From: Phytoseiulus persimilis
Taxonomy: Eukaryota; Arthropoda; Arachnida; Mesostigmata; Phytoseiidae
Direction: 5' to 3'
NCBI GenBank assembly: GCA_037576195.1
Contig: CM075101.1
Location: 40,982,001 to 41,046,000, forward strand
DNA length: 64,000 nucleotides
Shown: positions 25,694-37,971 of the stretch, one piece after another
Position numbering within the stretch: the stretch's first letter is position 1
How the letters are laid out: each line of letters opens with the position of its first letter
Notes under the pieces: generated by a model
The model's database searches: none
What the model was told of the DNA's origin: nothing
What the model saw: the letters and a program-made list of their open reading frames with translations, nothing else
Position numbers and translations under genes: made by a program

Positions 25694-26473
25694 CTAGAGC
25701 TGCTGCCGACATGAGCGGCTGACGACGGAAATCCACAACGACGCGGCCCGGCGAGTGTCCAAGTTTGTGATCGTAGGACGACACGACCGAATCGCGGTGA
25801 GCGCTGGACGTCGAAGAAAGTAGCATCTAAGCGAACTGAACGCGTCTGTCATCTGCCCTGGCGACCAGATGCAGCGTGCGTCCATAAAGGAGATAACTAT
25901 TTCTATATTTAGAGAGAACGAGTTCACTGGCCACAACGGGTGCTCCGAGTACTGCTTCTGACAGTACCACCGAGCAGCCTGTCGAAGCCACACGAGCAAC
26001 AGGATAGCGGCCGGCAAGCTACCGCAGCTGTTGTCAATGACCCCCGGGAGGAAAAGCGACGAATGGGTTAGAAGAACATCTGTTTGCGTAACACGTCCGT
26101 AGACATGGTCAGACAAGAATCGACTTACCGAGACTCTCACATATGGATGAATGAACGCATGGATCCACCGACAGACTGACCACCGATTCTCGACTTGGAG
26201 GTCACTGAACACCAGGCCCGTCGAGAGCGTTGAACTGAGCTTAGACCGGGGAGCGCCATCAGAGCGGATGAACCGGTTGAGACGTTCCCCCTCGAGACAC
26301 AGCGGACGAAGAGCATCTGGAAATCTAATCGGAATTTCGCAAACTTCCGCTTTATCAACTGAGAACGGGAGCCACGCAGGAGCCAGAACACCCGAGATGG
26401 CGAAATACGGAACAGATCCATAAGAGCAAAGATCAATGGAGCAATCAGGGACGGAAATTCGATCATGGAACAC
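25694..26473 (-). CDS. Unrecognised long open reading frame, about 259 residues
   Basis: Apart from inscuteable, the chitin-binding gene and the long plus-strand frame at 58.0-59.4 kb, this is one of the longest open stretches. It runs uninterrupted for 259 codons on the minus strand, but its first codon is not ATG. It contains hydrophobic patches (for example SLPAAILLLVWLR and VPYFAISGVLAPAWL) and a GTAAGT donor match near 26128, so it may be exonic only in part. A second minus frame (26137-26466), which does begin with ATG (MIEFPSLIAPLIFALMDLF), overlaps its 5' half. A multi-pass membrane protein is conceivable, but no family motif was found. Confidence 0.3.
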   Translation of the reverse strand: MFHDRISVPDCSIDLCSYGSVPYFAISGVLAPAWLPFSVDKAEVCEIPIRFPDALRPLCLEGERLNRFIRSDGAPRSKLSSTLSTGLVFSDLQVENRWSVCRWIHAFIHPYVRVSVSRFLSDHVYGRVTQTDVLLTHSSLFLPGVIDNSCGSLPAAILLLVWLRQAARWYCQKQYSEHPLWPVNSFSLNIEIVISFMDARCIWSPGQMTDAFSSLRCYFLRRPALTAIRSCRPTITNLDTRRAASLWISVVSRSCRQQL

Positions 26474-28008
26474 AGATCTCTCGAGTTTCGAATCAGCTAA
26501 TGCGATTCACGTCGAAGGATTTCGGTCGTATGATTTTGGCCCCTCTGAGCAACATCTCAGGTGCCGACGACATCTCTGCGCTCGAACTTGCTGCGCGCGG
26601 AAATAACACCCCAGAAGCAGAACGTGAAGATTTTCGGCGAACTTTCCGAAACGATTCGAACAACCCTCGAGAATGAACCCAAGCAGCAATAGTTCGGGGA
26701 TCGCCCAGCTTAAATCAAATCAACGAGATTTTGGGCCTCCTCCTGCCGAATTCCCCTCGGAGAGCAAACCGGATGCGCGGGAGTCCCGGCATTCGTTCGC
26801 GAACAGCAATGTCAGGCAATGTTCGTTCATCCTTCGTTTAACGAATCGCTCCTCTAACCAACAGCGCTTTTTTCGTTTGCACGGTAGCAGCGCCATCTAG
26901 GATTGGGATTGCGAACGACACGAGTGTACGAGGCAAGTTGAATCTGCAAATCCGGGCAGATACCCTGGGGAACTCGAGCAACAGACAATCGGCCCCTCGA
27001 AACAAATCTATCATTCCATCGGAGTCCTACTCCAATCCTACGCCGTGTACGGTTAACTAGATGCAGCCGATTCGGAGACGAAGGAAGTTTGCTCGACGAT
27101 CATACGAGAGCTATGGCTCAGACGAATTTGTCCCAAAGTTCCACTTCGTAGTGGCTTCTCGACATCAGTGCACATCATCAGCTGCGTCATTCAGAAGATA
27201 GAGGAGCTCGGAGGCACGCGTCGCCAGAGTTTTCGAAAAGTGTACGGAGAAGAGGATGACGTACGTTTGAGACTTTTCTGGGCTCGGGTTGGCCCGATGC
27301 TCGCGCGTTCGAGGCTCGAAGAACGACAGAGAAGAGCATGGTCTGACCCCGGATCAGTGGTAAGGTAAATCTGTTTCGCCTAACTCGCGGATTCTAATTT
27401 CGTAGAGCAGACCATTCCGTGGATGGGGAGTGCTTCCTCCAGCTTCACGAAACTCGGTGTGAACCGCCGCTTCTTCGGAATGATTCCCCGATTGCGCTCA
27501 TTGACTCGATTCATGTTCTCGAATCGTGAACTTGTTCCAAACGATCGTGATCGAGATATCCCGAGTGGAAGCGGCACGCGACGTTTAAATGGCACGACGT
27601 TTCCGCCGCACTCTCTCGTAGCTGAGCGGCATCTGCGCCGGCGTAGAACGGCTAAGGTTTAGGTTCGTCGCCAGGTGTTATGCCCTTGCCGGCACGCGCC
27701 ATCCGTAGCATCTGGTGCTCTGGCTTCGGTTCTGGCTCCGGCTCTGGCTGGCGAAGTTGGAGGAGCACGACCCTCTCCATGGGGCCTCCGGGCCTGGACT
27801 ACTTAAGCGCCGGCTCTGATATCGAGCTAGCACTTCTGTTCTAGTGAACGCAAGCGACACATGAGACTACAGCATCAAGCCTGAATAAGTGGCACACAAG
27901 TGTCCCTTCTCCTCAGTCACTGGTGATCTTGGATTATTTCACGTTTCGACTAACTCTGCTTCCGACCTCCGAGGAGTTGTTGCGCAACTGCCTCCCAACA
28001 TTGTCAAA
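26474..28008. other. Upstream region of inscuteable
   Basis: No gene was recognised apart from short open frames. A GGCTCT/GGCTCC-like imperfect repeat lies at about 27718-27755, followed by a GC-rich stretch running to the start codon at 28009. The inscuteable promoter and 5' UTR must lie here. No TATA element could be assigned with confidence. A TAA stops the inscuteable frame directly before 27889, and no in-frame ATG lies between it and 28009. Confidence 0.45.
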
Positions 28009-31000
28009 ATGGTTCATTTTGATCACGTGTACGGCACTCTTGGCAGCAGCAACCTCAACAACAAACTTGTGAGTGATCTATCCATATAGATGAGCATCCT
28101 GTTCCGGCCATTTCGAGCTCGTCCGTCTTCGGTTCCGTCGAGAGATCGACTCTGGCGTCGAGGGTGGAGATGGCCGTCGTTGCCGCTAGCGTTCGGCGCT
28201 TAGAGCTTCTACGAATCTCTCTGCCCGCGGCTCCGACCGTGGCACAATGGCTTAACTCTAGAACCGGATCCGGAACTTCTTCCGTTAAGGAGTTCCGTTT
28301 TTCGGTTGCTCGCTCACAGAAGATTCGGACAGATGTCTTCGGAACATCTGCTCCGCCTATCCACGCGGTGGAAGCTTTGTGCTTATGAAATATTATCGAG
28401 CTGTGGAGAATTAGAACGAAAGCCACGGGTCGAGTTGCACATGTCTCGCAGAGTTAGCGCGCGAATTGCAGTGCTCGACGGTGCTGCCCTCTCTTGGGAT
28501 AGTCGGTCCCCCTCGGATCCGCATCGTTTCGGGTTCTAGTCCAGTTCCCGAGTCGGTCGGTCCCTCTCCCTCCCCATTTATCCATCGGTGGGTAGATTCT
28601 CTCTCCCCCTCCCTGCCTCACCTCCGCTCATTTTGCTTGAGGCCCAGGCCCAGACCCAACTAGGAGAGGGAATGAACTCAGCGACCGTTGGAGATCGCAC
28701 TCCCAACGAGTCGGAGTCTCACATCTAGTCGCTGCTTCAGACGACGAGGCTTTCTGGCCTTCTATTCTTCGTTCTGAATGCCCCGTCGACGTTGGAGCAG
28801 CTGTTGAGCTACATTCCGCTCGCTTTGTACGAGTGCTTTGCCCCCCGTGTGAACGCGACATGACCTTGTCTGAACCTTCGTGAATGCATAAGTTCTGCGA
28901 TCTCCATCGAGCTAAGCGTCCGCGCTTCGACATCAGTGTACGTTGTGGAACTCGTTGACCCGAGGGAGCCGTCGCGACTGAGAGCGCTGAAATTAATCTC
29001 TTTTCTTCTCTTTCCGAATTCCAGGCCCGCAACGGCAAGAACAGTGTCAACAGCTCGTTCGAGAGCGATTACCAGAAACCACCGAACCCTTCAGCGACTC
29101 GCTTCAGCCGAAAGTCCTCGACAGGATCGACTACCACGTCGGAAAACGAGGACGGTCGTCAGTCTTCGTTCTCGGTCTCCTCGGGAGAGACCGATTGGCT
29201 GGTGCAATCCATCGAGCAAGTCTGCCGCAAGACGCTCTTCAAGCAAGTCCCCACGAACACAGTGAACGAGTTCGTCGCAACGGCAGCGGTTTGCCCCAAG
29301 CCGGAGAAGCTGCCGAGTCCCATTCTCAAGCACAAAACTCCAGCCGTGGAGCCGAAGAAGAGCCCCGTGACCAGCACACCGAAACGTAACGCGAAATCCC
29401 TCATCCGGAGGTGCTCTCTGCGGCTCCGACGGAGCGATGAGAGCAAGAAGAAAATGGTTCGATTCGCATCGGCTGAAGATATCTTCTCGGTGAGCGCTCG
29501 CGACGACTTCGAAGCCGCTGATCTGTCGGCCACGGTGAACTTCCGCGAGGAAATCCAATTCCGCCGGAACGAACTCAGCTCCGCGCAAGACGTCACGCCC
29601 CTGCGGGCGTCTGGCGAATCGCACATCTACGACCCGGTTACGCCGATTCATCTCGAAACGCCCCGCATCCCGATCAGACAGCGGCCAAGCATACGTCAGG
29701 TGACGAAACGACTCAATTTCGACGAGAGCTCAGAGAGCAGCCACATCTACGCCACGACCTTCGACCATCCCTATCCCGCGAACGTCCAGTTGGACGAGAG
29801 TCATCCGCTTTCGCATTACCTCCAGTGGATTGTCGAGCAGGGAGACCTGAACGCGGCTCCGTCGGTGAAGAAATGGCTCACGCACACGCGCACCCAGGTT
29901 GAGCCGGAGTGTCTCAGCGCCCTGCAGAGCAAAAGCCTCACGAAGGACCCCGTTCTCGCCGCGATCCTGAGCGTTGGTGACGCTCAGGCCGCGATCTCCA
30001 GCCTCCAACAACGTCTCGGAGAAGTACAGGCGACCGTCGGCCACGTGACTCGTCGCCTCGAGCAAGGTCAATGGGCCAAGTTCTGCTGGGAGGTTCCCGG
30101 CCTCAACACAGAGGTGAACGATTTCCTCCAGGAGTACCGAAGCATCATCGAGAAATCCTCGCCTTATTCCCGCTCGGTCGAACGCCACATGTACGAGACT
30201 CTCCAGAGGCTTCGTGACGTCGGTTCTCGACCCAACAGCAAGCCTCAGACCCTGACTGACTTCGAAGCGGTTCAGTCGTTGATGGCCGACGTGAAGAACA
30301 CCCTCCAGACTTTGGCAAACTCTTTGTTCCTGAAAGAGATCGCCAAAATCGTAGCCACGATCGAGGACAACAAACGCCACAAACGGGCTGCTCTCGGATG
30401 CTCGCGCAGGGCCGCAGCCGCTCTGTGCACGCTCGCCCAGGAGTCGGCTCCGATGTGCGACCTCATCACCAGGGTCAACGGAGTCGAGGCTCTGCTCGCG
30501 GTCTGCGAGATCCGGGAACTCCGCGCCGTGTGGCCCACGGCTCTGCGCGCCCTCACTCTCCTCTGCTCGCAAACCGCAGCCACGCGAGCGTTCGACCAAT
30601 GCGCCGGCGTGCTCGTGATTCGCGATATCCTGCAGGACCGGAACTCGACAGAACAGGAGAAGACCGAAGCGGTAGGCCTCCTCACTCAGATCACTGCACC
30701 GTGGACGGAGACGCCCGTCATCCGAGGCATGAAGGAATCAATGGATCAACTCATCAAGTCGCTGAGCGAAATTATGAACCGCGCAGCGAACAGTGAGGAG
30801 TTCCTCCTGGCGACGGCTGCCATCGCAAATCTCTCGTTCCTGGATCCGGTGGCGGTCGCGTACCTGCACAAGTACGGGACTACCCGAAACCTCATCATGG
30901 CGTGTCGGCACAAGTCTATCGCTCAGAGTGTCTTCGTCAAGGATCAGATCGCCACCGTTCTGGCGAACGTCGCTTCGGAGAAAGCCTGCCATAGGGACGT

Positions 31001-31382
31001 GGTAGAGTGCGGAGGCCTGACCGTTCTCCTGTCGCTGCTGCAACTCAGGCCCAACGCCCTGCAGAAACAGGTCGAGATCGACATTTGTGAGCGCATTCAG
31101 CAGAAATCCGCGATAGCTCTCGCCCGTCTGTGCAACTCGCCCATGGTCGCAGAACGCGTCATACAAATGCAAGGAGTCCATCGGCTGGTGGCTCTCTGCA
31201 AGGAGCCCAAAGAACGCAACAACGCCGACTCGGTGCTCGTGGCCTGCTTGGCTGCTCTGCGGAAAATCGCGGCTGTGTGCAGTCCACTCGACATGGAGGC
31301 AATCGGAGCCAGAGATCTCGTCAGCCAGGAGCTCTGGGACACGTTCCAAATGTACTCAAACAAGACCGAGTCCTACGTTTAA
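28009..31382 (+). CDS. insc: Protein inscuteable homologue, two coding exons
   Basis: Exon 1 is 28009-28068 (MVHFDHVYGTLG, 20 residues, first ATG in frame, CAAAATGG context), ending at a GTGAGT donor. Exon 2 is 29025-31382 after a pyrimidine-rich acceptor. The join is phase 0 and gives about 805 residues (fly Insc about 860). Inscuteable is the cortical adaptor that links Par-3/Par-6/aPKC to Pins(LGN)/Mud for spindle orientation in asymmetric division. Seen: a basic, Ser-rich N-terminal third; a Pins/LGN-binding helix at about residues 300-326 (SVKKWLTHTRTQVEPECL, aligning with SVQRWMEDLKL of mammalian INSC); ARM-type helical repeats from about 400 to 790 (for example ATAAIANLSFLD, KDQIATVLANVASE, ICERIQQKSAIALARLCNSP, VLVACLAALRKIA, all close to INSC); and a C-terminal ESYV, the PDZ ligand equivalent to ESFV in mammals. 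The intron (28069-29024, 956 bases) holds no further coding exon I could see. Confidence 0.96.
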
Positions 31383-31604
31383 TATTCTCTCTGTTCCTGG
31401 TGGGTCAGTTTTTTCAAGCGTTGACCTCAACTGTTGGATGTTTAATTTGCATTCTATTCTGTTCCACTCGACGTCGATCTGAAACTCAGTCGGAATCGGA
31501 GTGTCTTCTCCAGCCAGCAGTTCCAATTGTGAAACAGTCTAGTCATGAAAATGTTTCGATCACTCCGGCCAACAAAGCGGAGAGTGAACTCTCATGTAAT
31601 TTAT

Positions 31605-31612
31605 TGTAAATA
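31605..31612 (+). promoter_or_regulatory. Candidate Pumilio response element in inscuteable 3' UTR
   Basis: TGTAAATA fits the Pumilio consensus UGUANAUA and lies about 220 bases after the inscuteable stop in an AT-rich 3' UTR. An 8-base match can occur by chance. Confidence 0.4.
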
Positions 31613-31782
31613 TGCGACAATATATTGCCAAAGATGTTGTACATGCGCTTAGGTGAAATTGAATCCGAGGCAAAATGTGTCGAAAGTGTTGTCATAATGG
31701 AGGGATTATGTTGAACAGTGACAGCCACAACATAGTTGAACTATGTGAAAATGCATTTATATAATTTATACGAATAATATAA

Positions 31783-31788
31783 AATAAA
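31783..31788 (+). terminator. Poly(A) signal of inscuteable
   Basis: This AATAAA lies in an AT-rich stretch about 400 bases after the inscuteable stop, giving a 3' UTR of roughly 31383-31805. It is the first canonical signal I see after the stop. Confidence 0.65.
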
Positions 31789-32080
31789 CAGAACGCGGAG
31801 TTAAGAACTCGATTCGCTCTTTTTAGTCTGAATCCGATCGGAATCTCGTTCGATTGCCTCTCCGCCCAGTTGTCCACGAGGGGAGCTTTCTCTTCGGAAC
31901 CGCAGTCTATCTCTGAAATGAGATGATCGTTCCGGTAGCGATTTACAGATCAATCGATGTTGGGGTACTGTGTTATGGATCGATACGTGGAGTCTGATTC
32001 CCGACTCTAAAATGACTCAGCAGTTTGTTGGAAGGCTAGTAGAGTATCGATCAAAGAGTTTCTTTCTCCTGCCGGAAGCC

Positions 32081-32266
32081 TCAACCACGAAGCTTTTGGA
32101 GAGCCGCTCCTAAAAACTCCAAAGCTGCCGCAGCTTCAGGTTCTGCTGCTGCCGTCGCCGCCGAAGTCTGCACAGGGGCCACTTCGCACACCACCCTTTC
32201 ATCGTTTCGGTCGTTGTCGATCCCCAGTCGTCCTAGCTGGGGGCTCCGAAAACCATCTGCTGCTGC
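32081..32266 (-). CDS. Possible terminal exon, alanine-rich, unrecognised
   Basis: This minus-strand stretch follows an acceptor-like TAG at about 32267 and is open for 61 codons to a TGA. It reads through LGIDNDRNDERVVCEVAP and then an alanine-rich tail ending LGAALQKLRG. The alanine run partly reflects GCA/GCG repeats, so the frame could be open by composition alone. It could be the 3' part of a gene starting at the candidate exon 32563-32771, but the phases need an intermediate exon that I could not fix. Confidence 0.2.
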   Translation of the reverse strand, partial: AAADGFRSPQLGRLGIDNDRNDERVVCEVAPVQTSAATAAAEPEAAAALEFLGAALQKLRG

Positions 32267-32562
32267 CTACCTAGCGGGCTGGTCGCTCGGCCTGGCTGCT
32301 GGCTGGCGGGTTCCATCTCCAACGGCCATGTCGCTGTGTCTCCAAGCGCCACGCGCCACCGACGGCCCGTACGCGTACACATGGCCCGCACCGGTTTTCT
32401 GGGCGCCCCCTCAAGTATTCTGTTTGGACTTCGACCATACGTAGTGGAGGTTCGCGAGACAGGCGGCACGTGCAGCGCGAGCACGCCGAGGCGCTCCTTG
32501 CCAAGCCGTGGATGAGTAAACTGCATTGATGTATCCAGTCGAGCGTGAATCCCATGTTTTAC

Positions 32563-32771
32563 CGATCAAGTCGTGCGTCTGTCCACTCGTTCTTCTGCTC
32601 GCGGAATCGGTCCGAAACTGAGCACCCGGTGTCATTGGGCTCTTTAAACTGAGCTCGTGCAGAAAATGACGAACGAATCCTGTCATTGGAGTAGACCCCG
32701 TCCCGTGGACGAATACCAAGGTCGGAATCGTTTCGGAATAGTTCGAGATGGTCATCCTCGGACCGAGCCAT
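32563..32771 (-). CDS. Candidate first coding exon, unrecognised
   Basis: A true ATG at 32771 starts 69 charged, protein-like residues (MARSEDDHLELFRNDSDLG onward to NEWTDARLD) and the frame ends at a G|GTAAAA donor match at 32562. The TAA that would close the frame is inside that donor. A possible partner acceptor, ATCAATGCAG at about 32525, keeps an open frame in the right phase, but the joined product is not recognisable. It lies tail-to-tail with inscuteable, about 750 bases past its poly(A) signal. Confidence 0.25.
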
Positions 32772-35700
32772 GTATTTTCGAATCGAGCCGCTTCGACGAA
32801 AAAAAACTCAATATGCCAAGAGCAACGACTCGATGCCCTTCAGAATGCGCGGCATTCGCGACAGATGGCGGAAGAGAGCCGAACTAAGCCCATCCGGCTC
32901 CGAGGGTTTCACGATACGAAGAATACACAGGTAGCGTCTTCACGAAGCAGAATATTGGGGCGACCCACAGCTCATCCGTGATCGGAATGGTCAGTATTTC
33001 TTCGATGCAGAATGGAAAACGTTCCGACATGGGCGATCGAGTCTCGGGAGTAGCAATTGGGACTTTCAATCTATCTGCCTCGTGAACACCCGACCAAATC
33101 AACCAAACAAGTCGAATCGAGCGCCCGTTTCCGCATCAAGCGCTCGGTGATTCCGCAAGGATCTGTGTTCTCCGGGAGATCCTCCATATTCTCGGCTCCG
33201 GATCCGCTGAAGCCAAACGTCTATGGCTAATGGCTACACACGTCGCACTCACCGCACTTCGAGTCGATCGATGACTCGGTCGATTACGGAGTATTGGCCG
33301 TGGAGAAAAGTCACAGGCAACCCCAATCGCTCCATTCATTCATCACGATGAGGAAGAAAAAACAGGAGAAGGAGTCGGCATCTCGAGATTGGATCCGCCG
33401 TGGATCTCCAGGAGTAAGGAGAGGGGAAACATCATATTTCAAAGCCCTCAGCTTTTTGCTCGCTGAAGTGGTGGGGCCGTGCACGGAGCTCACCGGTGCA
33501 CTGGAAGATATCATTTGTTTCAATAACGGATGAGAAGTTCGTTCCTCGCCGGGTGACGATCCAACATTACGATCCCACCGATTCCTCACCGCAACCGGCA
33601 TTGGCGCAGAAAGCGTTCGGCTTGTCGAGTGGTTTGAGAAAGCTAGAATCGTACCATCCCGGACGCAACTCGACCGGACCGTGGTATCCGTACCCACCGG
33701 ATGACCAGCCTCGATGGAAAACAATTCAGTGTTCCTTCCAGGAACTCAGCTCGATTATCCAGTCATTCTGATACAAACTTCTATACCAGTGATTGTGGAG
33801 GGAGTCCGACAAGCGTGAGAAGGCATGGCCCGTCGATTTGATTTCGAGGCTTCTCCCGATCCAGAAGCTTACTGGAGCGAGCAGAGCCGCAATCACGGAA
33901 CTGATGAGGCTTCTGGTAGGACTATCCGACCGTTTACACGTCGCCTCCGTTCCGACTATAGCTCGTGGGCGGGTTGCCGTACCAAAAAAGAGGGGCCGAG
34001 AGTGCGTGCCAACCTACTGATGGCCAATGAGCACGATCGCATGACGGCAAGAGTATTTTACACTGCGTCTGCCGCCGCCAGCCTCCTCGTGAACCAGCCC
34101 GGGCTCGCGGCGCAATGATCACGGAGAAAGCGAACAGCGAGCTGAGGTCGAAAAATTCCTTCACGTCAGCTAGTTATCTTCAACAAATCGGGAACGCACC
34201 GCTCGCGTGCCGAGTTTAGCGCCCAGAACCCTGCGCAGCCTCTATCAATCTTTTTCGCCGTCGGAATCCGAGGTTTTCCATCGGTTTCCACGACTGTGTG
34301 TTCCGCTCACACAGTCGCTCCCCTCACCGGCCCCATCCGTCTCGGCTGGTGCTTCTCCCAGGTTCTCAAACATTTGGATTGGGACCGTCAGCAGGGTGTC
34401 TGGAGAGTTTCGGAATCCTCGAGGGCTCGTGATCGATCGGTCGAAGAATTGTGCGATGATTTGTACACGACAACGACGGCAACAGCTCTCAGAGAATTTT
34501 CATATCAGAAATTCGCCGCCGTGAAGTATTGAGCAACTCGAGAGGACCGACGTTCGGTCGGCGGGTAAACACCTCGAAGTAGCGACGGTGTCGGCCATGG
34601 GCTCGAACTTGTGCGCTCGAATTCTTCCATAGATCCACGTGATCGTTCCGCTGGGTCCCCCTTTATATTTCACCGAGTTTCCGCGAAATGCGTCGTCGGG
34701 ATGTGCAACTTTATCGACTTGATACCGCGATCGATCATGATACAATGATGTCCCTCAACGAGGTAGGACTCGTGCTGTGACGGATTCCCGTGGTACACTT
34801 CTGACATCGTCTCCGAGCAATCGTGATGGAGTTGCGGATAGCAATGGAGGAGAGCAACAATCGGCCGTCCGGGATGTATATTCTGGGTGGGGATTCAGAA
34901 TTTCGACATTTGTCACGGAAGGCATCTATTAACCTGCATAATATAGACATCGACAGATTGCGATACGCCGGACAATAGTTTTCTGGAGTTCCTGCAGGGG
35001 AGGTATCAGCGATTCTCTAAGAAATTGATGGGAACTCATTGACTCCAGAAGGGGGGACCCATAAAGCTTTATGGGTGCTTGTTGTAGCGTGGGATTCGTA
35101 ATCTTCATTGGACGAGGAAGTTGCATGAGCTGGGTATCGAGACAAAGACTGTGTTTGCAACCATTCGGTCACTTATCTGAAGGGAATTCCGAGATCAGAG
35201 CCCGTATCGCGGTTCTGGAAGCTCATCCGAAGGCTTCTCCAGGGGAATGAACGGGAACGTTCTCGACCTCTTGAATTTTCTTCTCGTAAGTTGTGAATCG
35301 AGCGGGGAACCGACATCTACAGATTCTTCCAATTTCGAATGTTAACTTCGAGAATCACGATGTTAACTATCGAGGCATTTGCTCTGATGTCCGTGCTTCC
35401 TAATGGAAACCCCAGATTCATGAAAGTGACGCACTCAGTGGTTCTTTCGAATTCTGCGAGGTCTTCTAGAATCACGCCGATGCGCTCCGTCTACGTTTGG
35501 TCGGAACGTTTTACGAGGAAGGCAACAGAATGAGCGACATCTCAACTTCAAAGTTGGCGATGTTCTCAAGCGGCGCTTTCCCGATGACAGCTGAGACGAT
35601 TCGTCACTGATGTATGTAAGAACCGAGGTTCTGTGGTCATCGACTGTGAAGTTAGAGATAGCTCGGAAGCGGCTCACAGTGGACGATCTCTGGGCTCGAC

Positions 35701-37971
35701 TGAAGGCTCAGACCTGAGCAAAGATCCGATGCGTCACTCCTCCGTCCTAGTTGACCACCAGATGTGTTCGGGGCTCTTGAGTATGCGCTCGAACAGCATG
35801 GCGGCAGAAATCGTCACCCATGGCTGGTCAGCACTTTCGGATTTCGTCTGCATACAGTTTCGAAGTTCAGCTCCAAGTCATAGTATGAGGATGGGTGTGA
35901 TGGGAGGATGGGTCGATAACCGTGCAGACAAATCGACTCCGAATACGCAGGACTATTTGGCTGCGAATCGCCGAAGAGCTCGCGAACTTAGCAAGTTGTC
36001 AGTCTGTTGTTTTCAGCCAGATCGTCAACCGGGGAGATTTGCTGTGGGCCCGTTCATAACACATCGGCACGATAAGCTTCCCGGGAAGTTTCAGGCTCGA
36101 CTGTTCCTTCGTGGCAACTCGACGTCACGATCTGTTTGTTTGGTACTTTGCCGGGCCTTCGAAGAACCATCAGCTACCTGCAAAACCGATTCCGAACGCA
36201 CGCGCCGAACCCCGCAGAAAATCCCCATCTAAAAGTATACTGGCTCGAGGGATCAAGATGAAAAACAGAACGTTTCCGTAGATCAACAGCGCACTTCTAA
36301 CAGGCAAACGGGTTCCGCTGAAGGGGTGCCAGCAATTTTCCAAACAAACATGTTTTTCGAGGATATGGAGAACACATTTTGTGCCTGCAGGGCAAGAAGA
36401 AACGTTTCTGTCCAGTCAGATTTGATAAACGGGTCGAATAAAGTCCAGTCCAAACGTTCGATTATCAGCAGGATCGACGTGGTTGAACCTGTCAAGCACA
36501 CAAAGCTCAACCAATCTCCGTGTCCAAAACACGGAATCGGATCAAGCTCATGTCCCGAAACCTTATTAGGACAAAGGGAGGAGGTAAGCGACCAAATCGG
36601 ATCCCATTCACTGCAGTCGATGAAGGGTCAGATAGGAAACGGGATAGAACGCGAAGAACGAAATCTGACACAGTGGGTAGAGGAAAACCAACGACGAAGA
36701 TATCATCGGTATGGCGAACTTCTTGCAAAGCCGTGGCGACCCGGAGCTTGACACGTGGACAAGGTATACGAGTACGTCATTCTTGTCGGGTGACGCAGGA
36801 AGCAAACGTCATGAACGATAATCCGCGGCGAAGAAGAGAAAAACGCCACCCACGAATGAATTATTTCACTATTTAACGAATCGGAGTTGGCTAGTATCTA
36901 CGCGGTGGTGGCGCGATGGATGCGTCATAGCTGTTACACTACACGTAGTGGTTATGTAGGAAGAGGCGGCCACGGTGGGCCGATGACAGAATTTTTCCGC
37001 CGTTAATGGTAGCCGTAATGGCTTCGGTCTTTGTGGCAGGCGTGGCAATGAAATGAACTGGGGGTGTTGACGCGAGTGACAGCGTCTCCGCCACCACGAT
37101 TCGAACCTGTGGTCTTCGCTTGCTATCCGGGCAGCTTGTTCTCGCATTCGGCATTTTATGATTCAAGTGTCACTGCCGACGACGATCGATGCGAGTCGAA
37201 GCCTGTCGACGGCTCCGTTAGGAATTCCGTAGAGCTAGGAATCATTGTCGAGCCGTTCGCAATCAGCGAAAATGTTTCCAAGCGTTTTGTGCGTCAAGGT
37301 CGTTCCGATTAGGGACAGATCGCTTCGCAAGAAAACATCTTTCGCGTGTCCCATGAGTGGCGCACTACCATTTCAGTTGGTTCTCTCCTGCATTACACAG
37401 TGCGCCGGCTCCGCGGTTGTATATTCTGATTTCAGGAAATTCGTTTTCTAAAGCTTCGATGCACTCAAACAGAATATTGATACAAGCTGTTCGCGACAAC
37501 CCATGAGCGCAGCGTTTTCCGCCATAGTTGCGAGCGTCGAGTTTGATTGAACTCTCCTCTTAGTACTGAGTTCATCAACGTCCTCACTGTAGAGTTGATT
37601 CACGCACATTCCATTCTGTGAAGCGCTGGCTTCCGTACGGTTCTCCTGCTCATTAGCTCAGCCATCGAGGCGCTCATCCCCGTTGGATGACGATACTTCG
37701 AACGATAACCCCGATCGATTCTCAGCTAGTTTTCGGATGGAACCGAGTGCAATCATTGTTTTTTAGTTAACGGTCGTGAGATCGTTTCTAAAACTTTCTT
37801 CGGCTTATCGGTGCATGTTGTCAATTTTCTGTCAAGCAGTTTGCACTGTACTGATCAGAAGTTTCGACTGAAATTAAGGAATATCGTCGCAGCTCGAAGA
37901 ATATCTTCGGCTGTCTCTGGAGTGTACCTCGTTGGTTTCCAGCAGTGTCCGCCTCGAATAGAATTCCCCAA
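32772..37971. other. No recognisable gene
   Basis: The frames at 33496-33771 (+), 33825-34118 (+) and 35633-36232 (+, 199 residues) are open without domains. In 35500-35890 short protein-like strings appear in different plus frames (for example KLEIARKRLTVDDLWARL and EQHGGRNRHPWLVSTFGF), which would suit a decayed gene or one with small introns. The family could not be named. At 36283-36805 two hydrophobic minus-strand frames exist without a family match. Confidence 0.35.

Noticed and set aside
36283-36805. Minus-strand hydrophobic frames resembling parts of neurotransmitter transporters (SLC6)
   Set aside because: The short similarities can be placed on more than one part of the SLC6 fold and none of the invariant motifs (NVWRFPY, NGGGAF, GLAFI) is present.
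37075-37150. tRNA-like or SINE-like sequence on the minus strand (GCCCGGATAGC followed by GGTTCGAATC)
   Set aside because: The spacing between the two promoter-like boxes is far too short for a tRNA, the T-arm pairs badly and no SINE tail or target duplication was seen.
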